From Aureimonas altamirensis (lineage in GTDB: Bacteria > Pseudomonadota > Alphaproteobacteria > Rhizobiales > Rhizobiaceae), in the NCBI RefSeq assembly GCF_023702225.1, contig NZ_JAMQCO010000001.1, forward strand, positions 387,442 through 451,441: a DNA stretch of 64,000 nucleotides, written 5' to 3'. The notes beneath the pieces were generated by a model that saw nothing but the letters and a program-made list of their open reading frames with translations, ran no database searches and was not told the DNA's origin. The position numbers were made by a program, and so were the translations under genes. This document shows, piece by piece, positions 48,994 through 60,247 of this stretch (positions are counted from its first letter, which is position 1; every line of letters starts with the position of its first letter).

Positions 48994-49572
48994 ATGCCGC
49001 GACTGTTCACAGCCATAGAGATTCCGCGGGATGCGGCGCTCTCCCTTTCCTTCCTTCGGGGCGGCCTGCCGTCCGCCCGCTGGATCGATACCGAAAACTA
49101 CCACCTGACCTTGCGCTTCATCGGCGATGTCGATTGCCGCACCGCCGACGAGGTGGTCGCCGAGCTCGACCGCGTGATCCGTCCGGGCTTCGAGTTGACG
49201 CTGCGCGGGGTCGGCGCCTTCGGGTCGAAGAAGCCGCACTCCATCTATGCGGGGGCGGCCCCGTCGCCCGAGCTGGAAGCGCTCCAGGCCGACGTCGACA
49301 GGGCATGCCGCCGGGCCGGCATCGCACCGAACCCACAGAAGTTCGTACCGCACGTGACGCTGGCGAGGCTGCGCCATCCCAAGAGCGAGGATGTCGCGCA
49401 CTATCTGTCGGGACGCGGCAATTTCCGCTCGCAGCCCTTCCATGTCGGACGCTTCGTGCTCTACTCGTCGCGCGATTCCGTCGGCGGCGGCCCTTACCTT
49501 CTGGAAGAGGCCTTCGCCCTGGCGGAGCCGATATCGCGCCGGGCGCCGGAACGCGCGGCCGTCCCGGCGTGA
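48994..49572 (+). CDS. thpR: RNA 2',3'-cyclic phosphodiesterase ThpR
   Basis: A 192-residue two-histidine phosphoesterase. The motifs are HLTLRFIGD and HVTLARLRH. MPRLFTAIEIPRDAALSL is the typical start. The family opens 2',3'-cyclic phosphates and ligates tRNA halves in vitro. Same strand as the next gene, DUF1232. Confidence 0.92.
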   Translation: MPRLFTAIEIPRDAALSLSFLRGGLPSARWIDTENYHLTLRFIGDVDCRTADEVVAELDRVIRPGFELTLRGVGAFGSKKPHSIYAGAAPSPELEALQADVDRACRRAGIAPNPQKFVPHVTLARLRHPKSEDVAHYLSGRGNFRSQPFHVGRFVLYSSRDSVGGGPYLLEEAFALAEPISRRAPERAAVPA

Positions 49573-49622
49573 CGCGGGCAGCGGCCCTTGGTCGCCGCCC
49601 GCCGATACCTATCTAACCCCTC

Positions 49623-50042
49623 ATGAAACGACCGAGCCTTCCCGCCCTGCCGCTCGACCGGCAGAAGATCGCCGAGATCCTGCGCCCGGCCGATGCCGGC
49701 CAACAGGCGCGGCAGAGGCGGCGCGTGATGCGCTCGTTCTTCTCGACCATGCGCCGCGCCGCGAACGCCATCCCCTTCACGCGCGATCTCGTGGCCTCCT
49801 ACTATTGCGCGATCGACCCGGAGACACCGCTTGCCTCGCGCGGCATCCTCCTGGCCGCACTGGCCTATTTCGTCATGCCGGCCGATCTCGTGCCGGACCT
49901 GATGCCGCTGATCGGCTTCACCGACGACGCGGCGGTGCTGATGGCCGCGATCACGGCCGTGCGCGCCAATATCCGGCCCGCGCATTACGACCGCGCCCGC
50001 GCGCTGATGGAGACCGAAGGGACCGACGCCCGAACACCTTGA
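49623..50042 (+). CDS. DUF1232 (YkvA) membrane-associated protein
   Basis: A 139-residue protein. The conserved block LLAALAYFVMPADLVPDLMPLIGFTDDAAVLMAA is the DUF1232 core with a helical hairpin. Function unknown. About 50 bases after thpR, so likely cotranscribed. A weak GAGACC/GGTCTC hairpin follows at 50046-50070. Confidence 0.88.
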   Translation: MKRPSLPALPLDRQKIAEILRPADAGQQARQRRRVMRSFFSTMRRAANAIPFTRDLVASYYCAIDPETPLASRGILLAALAYFVMPADLVPDLMPLIGFTDDAAVLMAAITAVRANIRPAHYDRARALMETEGTDARTP

Positions 50043-50241
50043 TGAGAGACCTTCGTTTCGACACGGTCTCGCCCCTTTCTTCGGTTTCGTGCGTCTCAAT
50101 GCCCTGGAGATTGCGCCAGTCGCCGAGCCGATGTTTACGGTCCGGAAAGGCTCTTCGAATTAATTTCCGGGCAGATCGCGGTAATGACGCGAAGTCGCGC
50201 CCCGGCGCGAACCATTCGATAATAGATCAATGCGGGGAACC

Positions 50242-50745
50242 ATGTCCTTGAAGAAAGTCTTGACGGCAGCCAGCCTCCTTGTCGTCCTTTCCACCGCCGC
50301 CGTCGCGCAGACCCCGACCCGCCTGGAGCAGTTCAACGACTGGGGCACCTATTCCTATACCGCCGGCGGCAACAAGGTGTGCTACGTCCTGTCGACGCCG
50401 AAGACGAAGGAACCGGCCAGCGTCAACCACGGCGACATCTTCTTCCTCGTCTCGCAAAAGCCGGGCCAGGCCAGCGCCTACGAACCGCAGGTCGTGATGG
50501 GCTACCCGATGCGCGAAGGCTCCAAGGTCACCGTGACGGTCGATTCGCGCAAGTTCACGCTGTTCACCCGGGGCGAGTCGGCCTGGGTCGAGAACGCATC
50601 GGAGGAGCCGCAGCTCGTCGCCGCCATGCGCAACGGCCGCTCCATGACCGTGGACGCCACCTCGGCCCGCGGCACCAGCACCAAGTACAGCTATTCGCTG
50701 GCGGGCATCACCGCCGCGATAAATTCCATCGGCAACTGCCGCTGA
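50242..50745 (+). CDS. exported IalB-like (invasion-associated locus B) protein
   Basis: A 167-residue protein with signal peptide VLTAASLLVVLSTAAVAQ. The segments FNDWGTYSYTAGGNKVCYVLS, FFLVSQKP and YSYSLAGITAAINSIGNC, with two cysteines, match the IalB family. The name comes from Bartonella; in most alphaproteobacteria the role is unknown. GGGGAA precedes the ATG at 50242; an ATG four codons earlier overlaps it. Confidence 0.85.
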   Translation: MSLKKVLTAASLLVVLSTAAVAQTPTRLEQFNDWGTYSYTAGGNKVCYVLSTPKTKEPASVNHGDIFFLVSQKPGQASAYEPQVVMGYPMREGSKVTVTVDSRKFTLFTRGESAWVENASEEPQLVAAMRNGRSMTVDATSARGTSTKYSYSLAGITAAINSIGNCR

Positions 50746-50767
50746 CGCCGGGGCAACGCAAACCCGT

Positions 50768-50794
50768 TGGAGCGCAAAGGAATTTTGCGCTCCA
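50768..50794 (+). terminator. perfect 11-bp hairpin after the IalB-like gene
   Basis: TGGAGCGCAAA (50768-50778) and TTTGCGCTCCA (50784-50794) form a perfect stem with a 5-base loop, 22 bases after the stop. The A/T ends of the stem give U residues near the tip rather than after it; still the likeliest terminator here. Confidence 0.55.
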
Positions 50795-50898
50795 CCTTGC
50801 GAAAATTCGACAAAACGCGCATGTGAGTGTCCATTCGTTAGACACCGAAGACCGATGAAGGCGTGGCCGACCGTGGGCCGACGCCCGAAAGCGAGCCC

Positions 50899-52104
50899 AT
50901 GAGCGTAAGCATCGACCTGACCGGCCACAACCGCCCGGCACCGGAAAAGGCGCCCGAACGCCAGTCCCTTCTGGGCCTGTCGCGCGAAGGCCTGGCCGAG
51001 CACCTGCGCGGCATCGGCGTGCCGGAAAAGCAGCTTCGCATGCGGGCCGGCCAGCTATGGCACTGGCTCTACGTACGCGGCGTCGACGATTTTGCCGCCA
51101 TGGCCAACATCTCGAAGGATCTGCGTACGGCGCTCGCCGACAGTTTCGAGATCGACCGTCCGGAAATCGTGGAAGAGCAGATCTCCGTCGACGGCACCCG
51201 CAAATGGCTGTTCCGCTTTCCGGCGCGGGGCGCCGGACGCCCGGTCGAGATCGAAACCGTCTACATCCCGGAAGAGGGCCGGGGCACGCTTTGCGTTTCC
51301 TCCCAGGTCGGCTGCACCCTCACCTGCACCTTCTGCCACACAGGCACGCAGCGCCTGGTGCGCAATCTGACCGAAGGCGAGATCGTCGGGCAGATCCTGA
51401 CTGCGCGGGAGCGGCTGGGCGACCTGCCGGAGGCCGATACGCCGATGGGCGCGATCGTGCCGTCCGAAGGCCGGCTCGTATCGAACATCGTGATGATGGG
51501 CATGGGCGAGCCGCTCTACAATTTCGAGAACGTCAAGCAGGCCCTGGCCGTGGCTTCCGACGGCGACGGGCTGGCGCTGTCCAGGCGCCGCATCACGCTG
51601 TCCACGTCCGGCGTCGTGCCGATGATCGGGCGAACCGGCGAGGAAATGGGCGTGATGCTGGCGATCTCGCTTCATGCCGTGCGCGACGAGTTGCGCGACG
51701 TCCTCGTGCCGATCAACAAGAAATACCCGCTCGACGAGCTTCTGGCCGCTTGCCGGGCCTATCCCGGCCTGTCCAACGCGCGGCGCATCACCTTCGAGTA
51801 CGTCATGCTGAAGGGCGTCAACGACAGCCTCGCCGACGCGAGGGAGCTGGTGCGCCTGCTCAAGGGCATTCCGGCCAAGATCAACCTCATTCCGTTCAAT
51901 CCGTGGCCCGGAACGGATTACGAGTGCTCCGACTGGGACCAGATCGAGCGCTTCGCCGATCTCGTCAACGATGCCGGCTATGCCTCTCCCATCCGTACGC
52001 CGCGCGGGCGGGATATATTCGCGGCCTGCGGCCAGCTCAAATCGGAATCGGAGCGGATGAAGAAAGCCGACAGGCTCGCCTTCGCTGCGGCGGTGGCCGG
52101 CTGA
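50899..52104 (+). CDS. rlmN: dual-specificity rRNA/tRNA methyltransferase RlmN
   Basis: A 401-residue radical-SAM enzyme that makes C2-methyladenosine at 23S A2503 and tRNA A37. SAM cluster motif [13 protein letters not shown], substrate residues in [12 protein letters not shown], and the C-terminal catalytic cysteine in [12 protein letters not shown]. The [12 protein letters not shown] was chosen; a GTG 12 codons earlier would give 413 residues. Alone upstream, close to a small membrane protein downstream. Confidence 0.96.
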   Translation: MSVSIDLTGHNRPAPEKAPERQSLLGLSREGLAEHLRGIGVPEKQLRMRAGQLWHWLYVRGVDDFAAMANISKDLRTALADSFEIDRPEIVEEQISVDGTRKWLFRFPARGAGRPVEIETVYIPEEGRGTLCVSSQVGCTLTCTFCHTGTQRLVRNLTEGEIVGQILTARERLGDLPEADTPMGAIVPSEGRLVSNIVMMGMGEPLYNFENVKQALAVASDGDGLALSRRRITLSTSGVVPMIGRTGEEMGVMLAISLHAVRDELRDVLVPINKKYPLDELLAACRAYPGLSNARRITFEYVMLKGVNDSLADARELVRLLKGIPAKINLIPFNPWPGTDYECSDWDQIERFADLVNDAGYASPIRTPRGRDIFAACGQLKSESERMKKADRLAFAAAVAG

Positions 52105-52110
52105 AACGCC

Positions 52111-52545
52111 ATGCGTGCGGTGCTGCGCTTCCTGTTCGTCATTCCCGTCGGCTTCGTATTCGCCTGCTACGGCGCTGCCTTCGCGCTTCTCTGGCCGTTC
52201 ATCGATGTTCCGCCGGCGATCGGCAGTGATCCGTTCCGCATGGTCGAGATGTTCTTCGTCTTCACCGCGCAAGCGGCTCAGGTGGGCTCCGTGGCGCTGC
52301 TGCCCTGGGCCATCTTCATGCTTGTCACCGAGGTCGCCGGGTGGCGCTCCCTCCTGCTGCACGCCGCGATCGGGCTGCTGTCCGGCTTCATCGCCCTGCG
52401 CCTGGCCTATGAAGGGGCGATGCCGCCCATGGCCATCCAGACGGCCATCTTCCTGGCGGGGCTGGCCTTCGGGATGATCTACTGGATCGTCGCCGGACGG
52501 GCGGCCGGGTCATGGCGACGCGACCTCGGCCGGCCGGCGGAGTAA
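52111..52545 (+). CDS. four-helix membrane protein of unknown function
   Basis: A 144-residue protein with four hydrophobic segments (FLFVIPVGFVFACYGAAFAL first) and a basic C-terminus. No recognised family or catalytic motif; similar unnamed proteins follow rlmN in Hyphomicrobiales genomes (from memory). It starts six bases after rlmN and is probably cotranscribed. Confidence 0.7.
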   Translation: MRAVLRFLFVIPVGFVFACYGAAFALLWPFIDVPPAIGSDPFRMVEMFFVFTAQAAQVGSVALLPWAIFMLVTEVAGWRSLLLHAAIGLLSGFIALRLAYEGAMPPMAIQTAIFLAGLAFGMIYWIVAGRAAGSWRRDLGRPAE

Positions 52546-52588
52546 TCCGCCTCTTGCCGATCGGGCGCCGCGCGCGATCTTAACCGTC

Positions 52589-53251
52589 ATGTTGACGATC
52601 CATCACCTGAACAATTCGCGCTCGCAGCGGATCCTGTGGCTCCTAGAAGAGCTCGAGCTCCCCTACGAAATCCGCAATTACCAGCGCGGCCCGGACATGA
52701 TGGCCCCGCCGGAGCTGCGCAAGCTGCACCCGCTGGGCAAGTCGCCCATCCTGACCGAGGGCGCCTTCACGCTGGCCGAAACAGGCGCCATCGTGACGTA
52801 CATCCTGGAAACCCACGCGCGCGGGCGCATGGTTCCGGCGCAAGGTAGCCCCGATTACTGGCGTTTCCAGCATTTCCTGCATCATGCGGAAGGGACGGCC
52901 ATGCCGCCGCTGCTTCTGAAACTCGTTCTCGCCACGGTCACGAAGAAAACGCCGGCGCTGGTGCGGCCGGTGGTGGGCAAGGCGATGCAGGCGACGGACG
53001 AAGGGTTCGTGACGCCGCAGATCGAAGGCAACCTGGCCTACTGGGAGCGATCCCTGGCCGATACGGGCTGGTTCGCCGGGCCACAGATCAGCGCCGCCGA
53101 CATCATGATGAGCTTTCCGGTGGAGGCATCCGCCTCGCGCGCCGACCTGTCCGGCTACGGGAACCTGACGGACTTCCTGTCGCGGATCCATGCCCGCCCC
53201 GCCTATCGCGCGGCCCTGGACAAGGGCGGCCCCTACGCATTCGCCGAGTGA
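52589..53251 (+). CDS. glutathione S-transferase
   Basis: A 220-residue GST. The thioredoxin-like N-terminal domain has NNSRSQRILWLLEELELPYE (candidate catalytic Ser) and LHPLGKSPIL before the helical domain; TGWFAGPQISAADIMM is the N-capping box region. Activity and substrate not predictable. Convergent with the LysE-type gene, four bases between stops. Confidence 0.92.
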   Translation: MLTIHHLNNSRSQRILWLLEELELPYEIRNYQRGPDMMAPPELRKLHPLGKSPILTEGAFTLAETGAIVTYILETHARGRMVPAQGSPDYWRFQHFLHHAEGTAMPPLLLKLVLATVTKKTPALVRPVVGKAMQATDEGFVTPQIEGNLAYWERSLADTGWFAGPQISAADIMMSFPVEASASRADLSGYGNLTDFLSRIHARPAYRAALDKGGPYAFAE

Positions 53252-53255
53252 AGTC

Positions 53256-53918
53256 TCAGGCCCGCGCCATCATGAGCTTCAGCGCGAAGGCCGAGAACAC
53301 CGAGGCAAAGAGCCAGTCGAGCGCCCGGGAAGCCTTCGGGCTGCGGCGAAGCAGCATGGCCACCCGATCGGCCATCAGGATGATGCCGACGCAGACGCAC
53401 AGCCCTATGGCGACGAACAGGAGGCCGAGAAAGGCCAGCTTGGCCGCGGCGTGCGGATCGCTGGCCGCCACGAATTGCGGCAGGAACGTCAGGAAGAACA
53501 GGATGACCTTCGGATTGAGGAGGTTGACGGCAACGCCGGCGCGCCAGTTGCGCCCGAAGCCCTGGTACGCGGCTTTGCCCGGCGCGATGGCCGGCGCCGA
53601 GCCGTTGCGCACCGCCTGCACCGCAAGGAAGATCAGATAGGCGACGCCCACCAGCTTGAGCAGGGCGAAAGCCTTGGGCGAGGCGGCCAGCAGGGCCGCA
53701 AGGCCCAGCGCCACGAGCATCGTATGGATCATGACGCCGGTCAGGGCGCCGAACATGCAGGCGAAGCCGGCCCTGCGCCCCTCTGCGATGGTGCGCGACA
53801 GGAACAGGATCATGTCCGGGCCCGGCGTGACGGCCAGGACGAGGGAGGCGACGGCAAAGCTGGCAAGCGCGGCGGTATCGGGCAGGAAGATCATGGCGGC
53901 GTGGTCCATCGGCTGCAT
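53256..53918 (-). CDS. LysE/RhtB family amino-acid exporter
   Basis: A 220-residue, six-helix exporter. AVTPGPDMILFLSRTIAEGRRAG is the family motif and NLLNPKVILFFLTFLPQF the second. RhtB-type members export homoserine, threonine or leucine; LysE itself exports lysine and arginine. Divergent from argG with about 110 bases between starts. Start at MQPMDHAAM; the next ATG is three codons in. Confidence 0.9.
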   Translation of the reverse strand: MQPMDHAAMIFLPDTAALASFAVASLVLAVTPGPDMILFLSRTIAEGRRAGFACMFGALTGVMIHTMLVALGLAALLAASPKAFALLKLVGVAYLIFLAVQAVRNGSAPAIAPGKAAYQGFGRNWRAGVAVNLLNPKVILFFLTFLPQFVAASDPHAAAKLAFLGLLFVAIGLCVCVGIILMADRVAMLLRRSPKASRALDWLFASVFSAFALKLMMARA

Positions 53919-54028
53919 CGACGCTCTTGTAGTCCTTAAATCCCCCGCACTCCACGGCTTTCTTCCGGCCCGCAACTCCTGTAGAGCGCATGGAAATGAC
54001 CTGCGACGACACAAGGGAAACAAGCAGC

Positions 54029-55246
<1,218 letters not shown>

Positions 55247-55339
55247 AGACGCAAACCTTGCAAGGAAACGGGCCCGAACGCTTCAAACCGGCGACCGCCA
55301 TGCCCACATGTCGGAAAAGATAAATCCAAGGTTGAAGCG

Positions 55340-56347
55340 ATGACTGTCTACTCGATGCTGGATCTGGCGCCCGTGCCCGAGGGCGCGACCGTTGCCGAGG
55401 CGCTCGGCCGCTCCGCCCGACTGGCGCAACATGCGGAAGCGCTCGGCTATCATCGCTTCTGGCTGGCCGAGCATCACAACATGCCGGGCATCGCCAGCGC
55501 GGCCACCGCCGTGGTTATCGGCCATGTCGCGGCCCATACGAAGACGATCCGCGTCGGCTCGGGCGGGGTCATGCTGCCGAACCATGCGCCCCTGGTGATC
55601 GCCGAGCAGTTCGGCACGCTGGCCTCGCTGTATCCGGGGCGCATCGACCTGGGCCTCGGCCGTGCGCCAGGCACCGACATGCTGACGGCGCGCGCCCTCA
55701 GACGCAATCTGGAGTCGTCCGACAACTTCCCGCAGGACGTGGTAGAGCTGCTGCACTATCTGGACGACGCCGACGAAGGGCAGAAGCTGCGCGCCATTCC
55801 CGGCGCGGGAACCCACGTGCCGGTATGGATCCTCGGGTCCAGCCTGTTCGGCGCGCAACTGGCTGCCCATCTGGGCCTGCCCTATGCCTTCGCTTCCCAT
55901 TTCGCGCCGGCCGCGCTGGACGATGCGGCCGAGGTCTATCGCCAGACCTTCCGCCCATCGGCCTTCCTCGACAAGCCGTATTTCATGCTGGCGGCCAATC
56001 TGTTTGCCGCCGCGACCGACGCCGAGGGCAAGAAACTGAGGACGTCGATGCAGCTTGCCTTCGCGCAGCTGCGCACCGGCAAGCCCGGCAAGCTGCCGCT
56101 GCCCGTCGACGATATCGACGCCGTGCTGGATCCCTCCGCCCGCTCCATGGTGGACGAGGCACTGCGCATCTCCGCAACCGGCAGCCCGCAATCCGTGCGC
56201 GAGCAACTGGCCGGGCTGATCGCGCGCTACCGGCCGGACGAGATCATGCTGAACGGCCAGATTCACGACGAGGCCGCGCGCCTGGAATCGTTCAGGATCG
56301 GCGCGGAGGCGATGCGGGCACTCAACGCAGAGCGTCGGGCGGCGTAA
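55340..56347 (+). CDS. LLM-class flavin-dependent oxidoreductase
   Basis: A 335-residue luciferase-like monooxygenase fold, group of YhbW/MsnO8. [45 protein letters not shown] and [13 protein letters not shown] are the signatures. FMN or F420 cannot be told apart; in this lineage FMN is likelier. It overlaps the MFS gene at the 3' end by 26 bases, tail to tail. Confidence 0.92.
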   Translation: MTVYSMLDLAPVPEGATVAEALGRSARLAQHAEALGYHRFWLAEHHNMPGIASAATAVVIGHVAAHTKTIRVGSGGVMLPNHAPLVIAEQFGTLASLYPGRIDLGLGRAPGTDMLTARALRRNLESSDNFPQDVVELLHYLDDADEGQKLRAIPGAGTHVPVWILGSSLFGAQLAAHLGLPYAFASHFAPAALDDAAEVYRQTFRPSAFLDKPYFMLAANLFAAATDAEGKKLRTSMQLAFAQLRTGKPGKLPLPVDDIDAVLDPSARSMVDEALRISATGSPQSVREQLAGLIARYRPDEIMLNGQIHDEAARLESFRIGAEAMRALNAERRAA

Positions 56348-57524
56348 CCGAAGGGCGACGCAAGGCGATATAGGCGGCGATGGCCACGCAGGCGAAGGCC
56401 GGGATGATCGTGCGCACGGCCAGGACAGGGTCCGGTATGACGGCGGCGATCAGCCCGCCGACCAGCCCGGCGCCCATCTGCATGAAGCCCATCATGGCCG
56501 CGGCGGACCCCGCGATCCTCGGAAACGGGGCCAGGGCCGCCGTCGTCATGGCCGGCATCACGAAGCCGATGCCGAAGGCATAGAGGCCGATGGGCAGCAT
56601 CACCTCCAGATAGCCGGGCGCCCGCAGCGACAGGATGAGCAGCAGCAGCAACCCGCCGAGGCCGATGGCGAGAAGCCCGGGGGCGACGAGCCGCTCCGCC
56701 GGCATCCAGCGCATGGACAGCCGCGTCAGCGACGAGCCGAGGAAGAACATGCCGGATTGGGCCAGCATGCCGATGCCGAACTGCTGCGGCGTCAGCCCGG
56801 CATGGTCGATCAGCACGAAGGGCAGGATCGTGGCCCAGGTGTAGAGCGCCCCGACCGACCCGCCGAGGACGAGGCAGCAGCAGAGGAAGGTGCGGCTGCC
56901 GGCCAGTTGGCGATAGGCGGACAGGATGGCGCGGGGCTTCAACATCGCCGGGTCGGGAATGGTCGTCTCGCGCATGGCGCCGAGCACGATGCCGATGACG
57001 GCGAAGCCGAAGAACAGCATGACCACGAAGATGGCGTGCCAGCCGGCCAACGCCAGGGTGAAACCGCCGATGGTCGGCGCTATGGCCGGCCCCAGCGCCA
57101 GGATCATGCCGATGGTGCTCATGATCCGCGAGGACGCCTCGCCGGTGAACTGGTCGCGCACGATGGCGCGGGCCGTCGCCACCCCCACCGATGCCCCTAC
57201 CCCTTGCAGCAGCCGCGCCGCCAGCAGCCATTCGATGGTGGGCGCCAGCACGGCGACGAGCGCCCCGGCGATATAGATGATCATTAAGAGGACGGTGGTC
57301 CGGCGGCGCCCCAACGCGTCGGACAGAGGACCGCAGACCAGTTGGGTGAGGGCGAAGCCGCCGAAATACAGCGACAGGGTCAGCTTCACCAGCGCCGGGT
57401 CGGTATCGAAGGCCCGCGCCAGTTCCGGCATGGCCGGCGTATAGAGCGCCATGGAAATGGGCCCGATCGCCACCAGCAACGCGCCGATGACGCTCGTCCG
57501 CGCTTCGGACATGCGTCCTTTCAT
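56322..57524 (-). CDS. Bcr/CflA family drug efflux MFS transporter
   Basis: A 400-residue, 12-helix transporter. [27 protein letters not shown] and [18 protein letters not shown] define the Bcr/CflA group. [22 protein letters not shown] is the antiporter motif C region. It follows a MarR gene by four bases; MarR regulators commonly repress such pumps. A second ATG (MSEARTSV) four codons in has AAAGGA before it. Confidence 0.92.
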   Translation of the reverse strand: MKGRMSEARTSVIGALLVAIGPISMALYTPAMPELARAFDTDPALVKLTLSLYFGGFALTQLVCGPLSDALGRRRTTVLLMIIYIAGALVAVLAPTIEWLLAARLLQGVGASVGVATARAIVRDQFTGEASSRIMSTIGMILALGPAIAPTIGGFTLALAGWHAIFVVMLFFGFAVIGIVLGAMRETTIPDPAMLKPRAILSAYRQLAGSRTFLCCCLVLGGSVGALYTWATILPFVLIDHAGLTPQQFGIGMLAQSGMFFLGSSLTRLSMRWMPAERLVAPGLLAIGLGGLLLLLILSLRAPGYLEVMLPIGLYAFGIGFVMPAMTTAALAPFPRIAGSAAAMMGFMQMGAGLVGGLIAAVIPDPVLAVRTIIPAFACVAIAAYIALRRPSVTPPDALR

Positions 57525-57528
57525 GATG

Positions 57529-58032
57529 TCAGACGACCGGACGTCCGGTCAGGGTTTCCGGCTTGGACGGATCGAGGCTGCCGAGCAGGTCCGGGTCGCT
57601 CGTCAGGTTCGAGCGAATGGCGATCAGCGCCTGGACGCAGGCGCGCATGGTCTCTTCGCCGATATTGCGCGTCGCTTCGTCGTAGATCTTCTGAAACAGC
57701 GGGGTGAGTTCTTCCATCAGCCGGGCCGCTTCATCGGTCGGATGGATGATCTTGGCGCGCCGGTCGGTGCGGTCCACCTCGCGGCGGATCAATCCGCGCG
57801 CCTCCAGCCTGTCGAGATAGGCCGACAGCGTCATCGGCTCGATGCCCATGCGCTCCGCCAGCACCGCCTGCCTCGACCCGCAATACCGCAGCGCATGGCC
57901 GAGCGTGCGCACTTCCCCCGGCGTCAACCCGCTGCCGCTTTCGGCGATGGTGCGTTCGAACGCCTGCCGGTAGAGCCGCGCACCATCCGACAAAAGGAAG
58001 GCAAGGGTGTTGCCGGAGGTAAAATGAGTCAC
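57529..58032 (-). CDS. MarR family transcriptional regulator
   Basis: A 167-residue winged-helix protein. GEVRTLGHALRYCGSRQAVLAERMGIEPMTLSAYLDRLEARGLI covers the recognition helix and DRTDRRAKIIHPT is the wing. It probably controls the efflux pump behind it. Direct repeats and a CTATC...GATAG pair upstream could be its operator. Confidence 0.9.
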   Translation of the reverse strand: MTHFTSGNTLAFLLSDGARLYRQAFERTIAESGSGLTPGEVRTLGHALRYCGSRQAVLAERMGIEPMTLSAYLDRLEARGLIRREVDRTDRRAKIIHPTDEAARLMEELTPLFQKIYDEATRNIGEETMRACVQALIAIRSNLTSDPDLLGSLDPSKPETLTGRPVV

Positions 58033-58094
58033 GGGCGACCTTTCTTCTGTTTTCCCGATCGGCCCGTCGGCCAGTGATCGGCGGGTCTTTCAAC

Positions 58095-58122
58095 TATCTT
58101 TGGCCATCCCTAACTGATAGCG
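58095..58122. promoter_or_regulatory. possible MarR operator between MarR and the M3 peptidase gene
   Basis: CTATC and GATAG (about 58095-58122) flank an 18-base centre containing TGGCCA, and AACTATC recurs at 58142. The region is AT-rich and lies between divergent genes. Not a standard MarR palindrome, so the call is weak. Confidence 0.25.
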
Positions 58123-58163
58123 CAAATACAGACTGTGCAGGAACTATCATTTCGAGGCCACCC

Positions 58164-60218
58164 TTGAACACAACGCACGCCTTAAGTCCATTCGACGCGA
58201 CGCCGTTCGATCATGACGGTCCCGCCGCCCTGCCAGACTTCTCGAAGCTGACCGCCGATCTGTTCGAACCGGCCTTCGAGGTGGCCATGGCGCGCCATGC
58301 CGACGAGATTTCCGCCATCGCCGACGCGGACGCCCCGGCCAGCTTCGACAATACCATCGCGGCCATGGAGCGCGCCGGCGGCCTGCTGCGGCGCGTTTCG
58401 GCCACCTTCTACGCCCTCGCCGGCGCCAATACCGACGACGCCCTGCAGGCCGTGGAGCGGGCCATATCGCCGCGCCTCTCGCGCCACTCCTCGGCCATCT
58501 CGCTGAACGTGGCCCTGTTTGCCCGCATCGACGCGCTTTACCAGGCACGCGATACGCTCGGCCTCGACGCGGAATCGCTTCGGCTGCTGGAGCGGATGCA
58601 TCTCGGCTTCGTGCGCAGCGGCGCACGGCTGGTCGGCGACGACAGGGAGCGCCTGACCGCCATCAACGCAAGGCTGTCGGAGCTTGGCACGGCCTTTTCG
58701 CAGAACGTCCTGGCCGACGAGAAGTCCTATGCACTGCCTGTGCCGGGCGAGGCGCTCGACGGGCTGCCGGCCTGGCTGGTCGCCGCCATGGCACAAGCTG
58801 CCGAAGAACGCGGGATCGCCGGGCATGCCGTGACGCTGTCCCGCTCCCTGATCGTGCCCTTCCTCACCTATTGCCGCGACCGCGCCTTGCGCGAGACGGC
58901 TTTCGCCGCGTGGACGGCGCGGGGCGCGCATGACGGCCCGCACGACAACCGCCCGATCATGGCCGAGACGCTGCGCCTGCGCGCCGAGAAAGCGCGCCTT
59001 CTGGGCTATGGCAGCTTTGCCGAGTTCAAGCTGGCGGACAGCATGGCGAAGACGCCGGATGCGGTGCGGACGCTGCTGACGAGCGTCTGGGACAAGGCGC
59101 GCGCCCGCGCCGCGGTCGATGCGGAGGCGCTGGCCGCGCTGGCGGCGGCAGAAGGCGACAATGCCGCCCTCGCCCCATCCGATTGGCGCTACTATGCGGA
59201 ACGCCGGCGGCAGGCGGAGTTCTCCTTCGACGAGGGCGCGCTGAAGCCGTATTTCCAGCTCGACCGGATGATCGAGGCGGCGTTCGACGTCGCCAACCGG
59301 CTGTTCGGCCTGACCTTCGAGCGCGTCGAGGGCGCGCGGGCATGGCACCCCGACGCCCGCGTCTGGCAGGTGCTGCGCGCCGATGGCTCGAAGCTCGGCA
59401 TCTTCATCGGCGATTATTTCGCCCGTTCCTCCAAACGGTCCGGCGCGTGGATGAGCGCGTTGCGCGGGCAGGACAAGCTGGATGGCGGGCATACGCCGAT
59501 CATCTACAACATCTGCAACTTCGCCAAGCCGGCGAAAGGCCAGCCGGCGCTTCTGTCGATGGACGATGCGCGCACCCTGTTCCACGAATTCGGCCATGCG
59601 CTGCACGGCCTGCTCTCCGACGTGACATGGCCTTCGCTGGCCGGAACCGCCGTCTCCCGCGATTTCGTGGAACTGCCATCGCAACTGTACGAGCATTGGC
59701 TCGGCGTGCCGCAGGTGCTGGCAAGGCACGCCCTGCATGTCGATACCGGAGAGCCGCTACCGGCCGACCTGTTGGGTCGCATGGAGGAAACCCGCAATTT
59801 CGACGCCGGCTTCGACACGGTGGAGTTCACCGCCTCGGCGCTGGTGGATCTCGCGCTTCACGAAATGCCGGAGGCGCCGCAGGACGCAGTCGCGGCAGAG
59901 GCCGAGGTTCTGGTTAGGATCGGCATGCCGGACGCCATCGTGATGCGGCACAGCTCGCCGCATTTCGCGCATGTCTTCTCGGGCGACGGCTACGCCTCGG
60001 GCTACTATTCCTACATGTGGTCCGAGGTGCTGGACGCCGATGCCTTCGAGGCCTTCACCGAAGCGGGAGATCCCTTCGACCCGGCAATGGCGCAAAGCCT
60101 GCTGCAAAACGTCTATTCGGCCGGCAACAGCCGCCCGGCGGATGTTCTGTATCAGGCGTTCCGGGGGCGCATGCCGGACGCCGGCGCGCTGATGCGCAAG
60201 CGCGGCCTGGCCGGTTGA
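58164..60218 (+). CDS. M3 family oligopeptidase (Dcp/OpdA type)
   Basis: A 684-residue cytoplasmic zinc peptidase. The zinc motif is LFHEFGHALHGLL with the third ligand region FDTVEFTASALVDLALHEM; GDGYASGYYSYMWSEVLDADAF is the family signature. Cleaves dipeptides or short peptides. No ATG fits; the TTG at 58164 has GAGG seven bases upstream and gives LNTTHALSPFDATPFDHDG, the expected N-terminus. Length is that of E. coli Dcp (681). Confidence 0.93.
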   Translation: MNTTHALSPFDATPFDHDGPAALPDFSKLTADLFEPAFEVAMARHADEISAIADADAPASFDNTIAAMERAGGLLRRVSATFYALAGANTDDALQAVERAISPRLSRHSSAISLNVALFARIDALYQARDTLGLDAESLRLLERMHLGFVRSGARLVGDDRERLTAINARLSELGTAFSQNVLADEKSYALPVPGEALDGLPAWLVAAMAQAAEERGIAGHAVTLSRSLIVPFLTYCRDRALRETAFAAWTARGAHDGPHDNRPIMAETLRLRAEKARLLGYGSFAEFKLADSMAKTPDAVRTLLTSVWDKARARAAVDAEALAALAAAEGDNAALAPSDWRYYAERRRQAEFSFDEGALKPYFQLDRMIEAAFDVANRLFGLTFERVEGARAWHPDARVWQVLRADGSKLGIFIGDYFARSSKRSGAWMSALRGQDKLDGGHTPIIYNICNFAKPAKGQPALLSMDDARTLFHEFGHALHGLLSDVTWPSLAGTAVSRDFVELPSQLYEHWLGVPQVLARHALHVDTGEPLPADLLGRMEETRNFDAGFDTVEFTASALVDLALHEMPEAPQDAVAAEAEVLVRIGMPDAIVMRHSSPHFAHVFSGDGYASGYYSYMWSEVLDADAFEAFTEAGDPFDPAMAQSLLQNVYSAGNSRPADVLYQAFRGRMPDAGALMRKRGLAG

Positions 60219-60221
60219 AAC

Positions 60222-60247
60222 AAGCGCTCGGCACCCGCCGAGCGCTT
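60222..60247. terminator. bidirectional terminator between the M3 peptidase and LysR genes
   Basis: AAGCGCTCGGC (60222-60232) and GCCGAGCGCTT (60237-60247) form a perfect 11-bp stem with a 4-base loop. On the minus strand it is followed by TGTTTC. It overlaps the LysR stop codon and lies just after the peptidase stop. Confidence 0.75.

Noticed and set aside
50191-50241. GATAAT (50218-50223) as a promoter for the IalB-like gene
   Set aside because: No acceptable -35 box at 16 to 18 bases; not reported as a feature.
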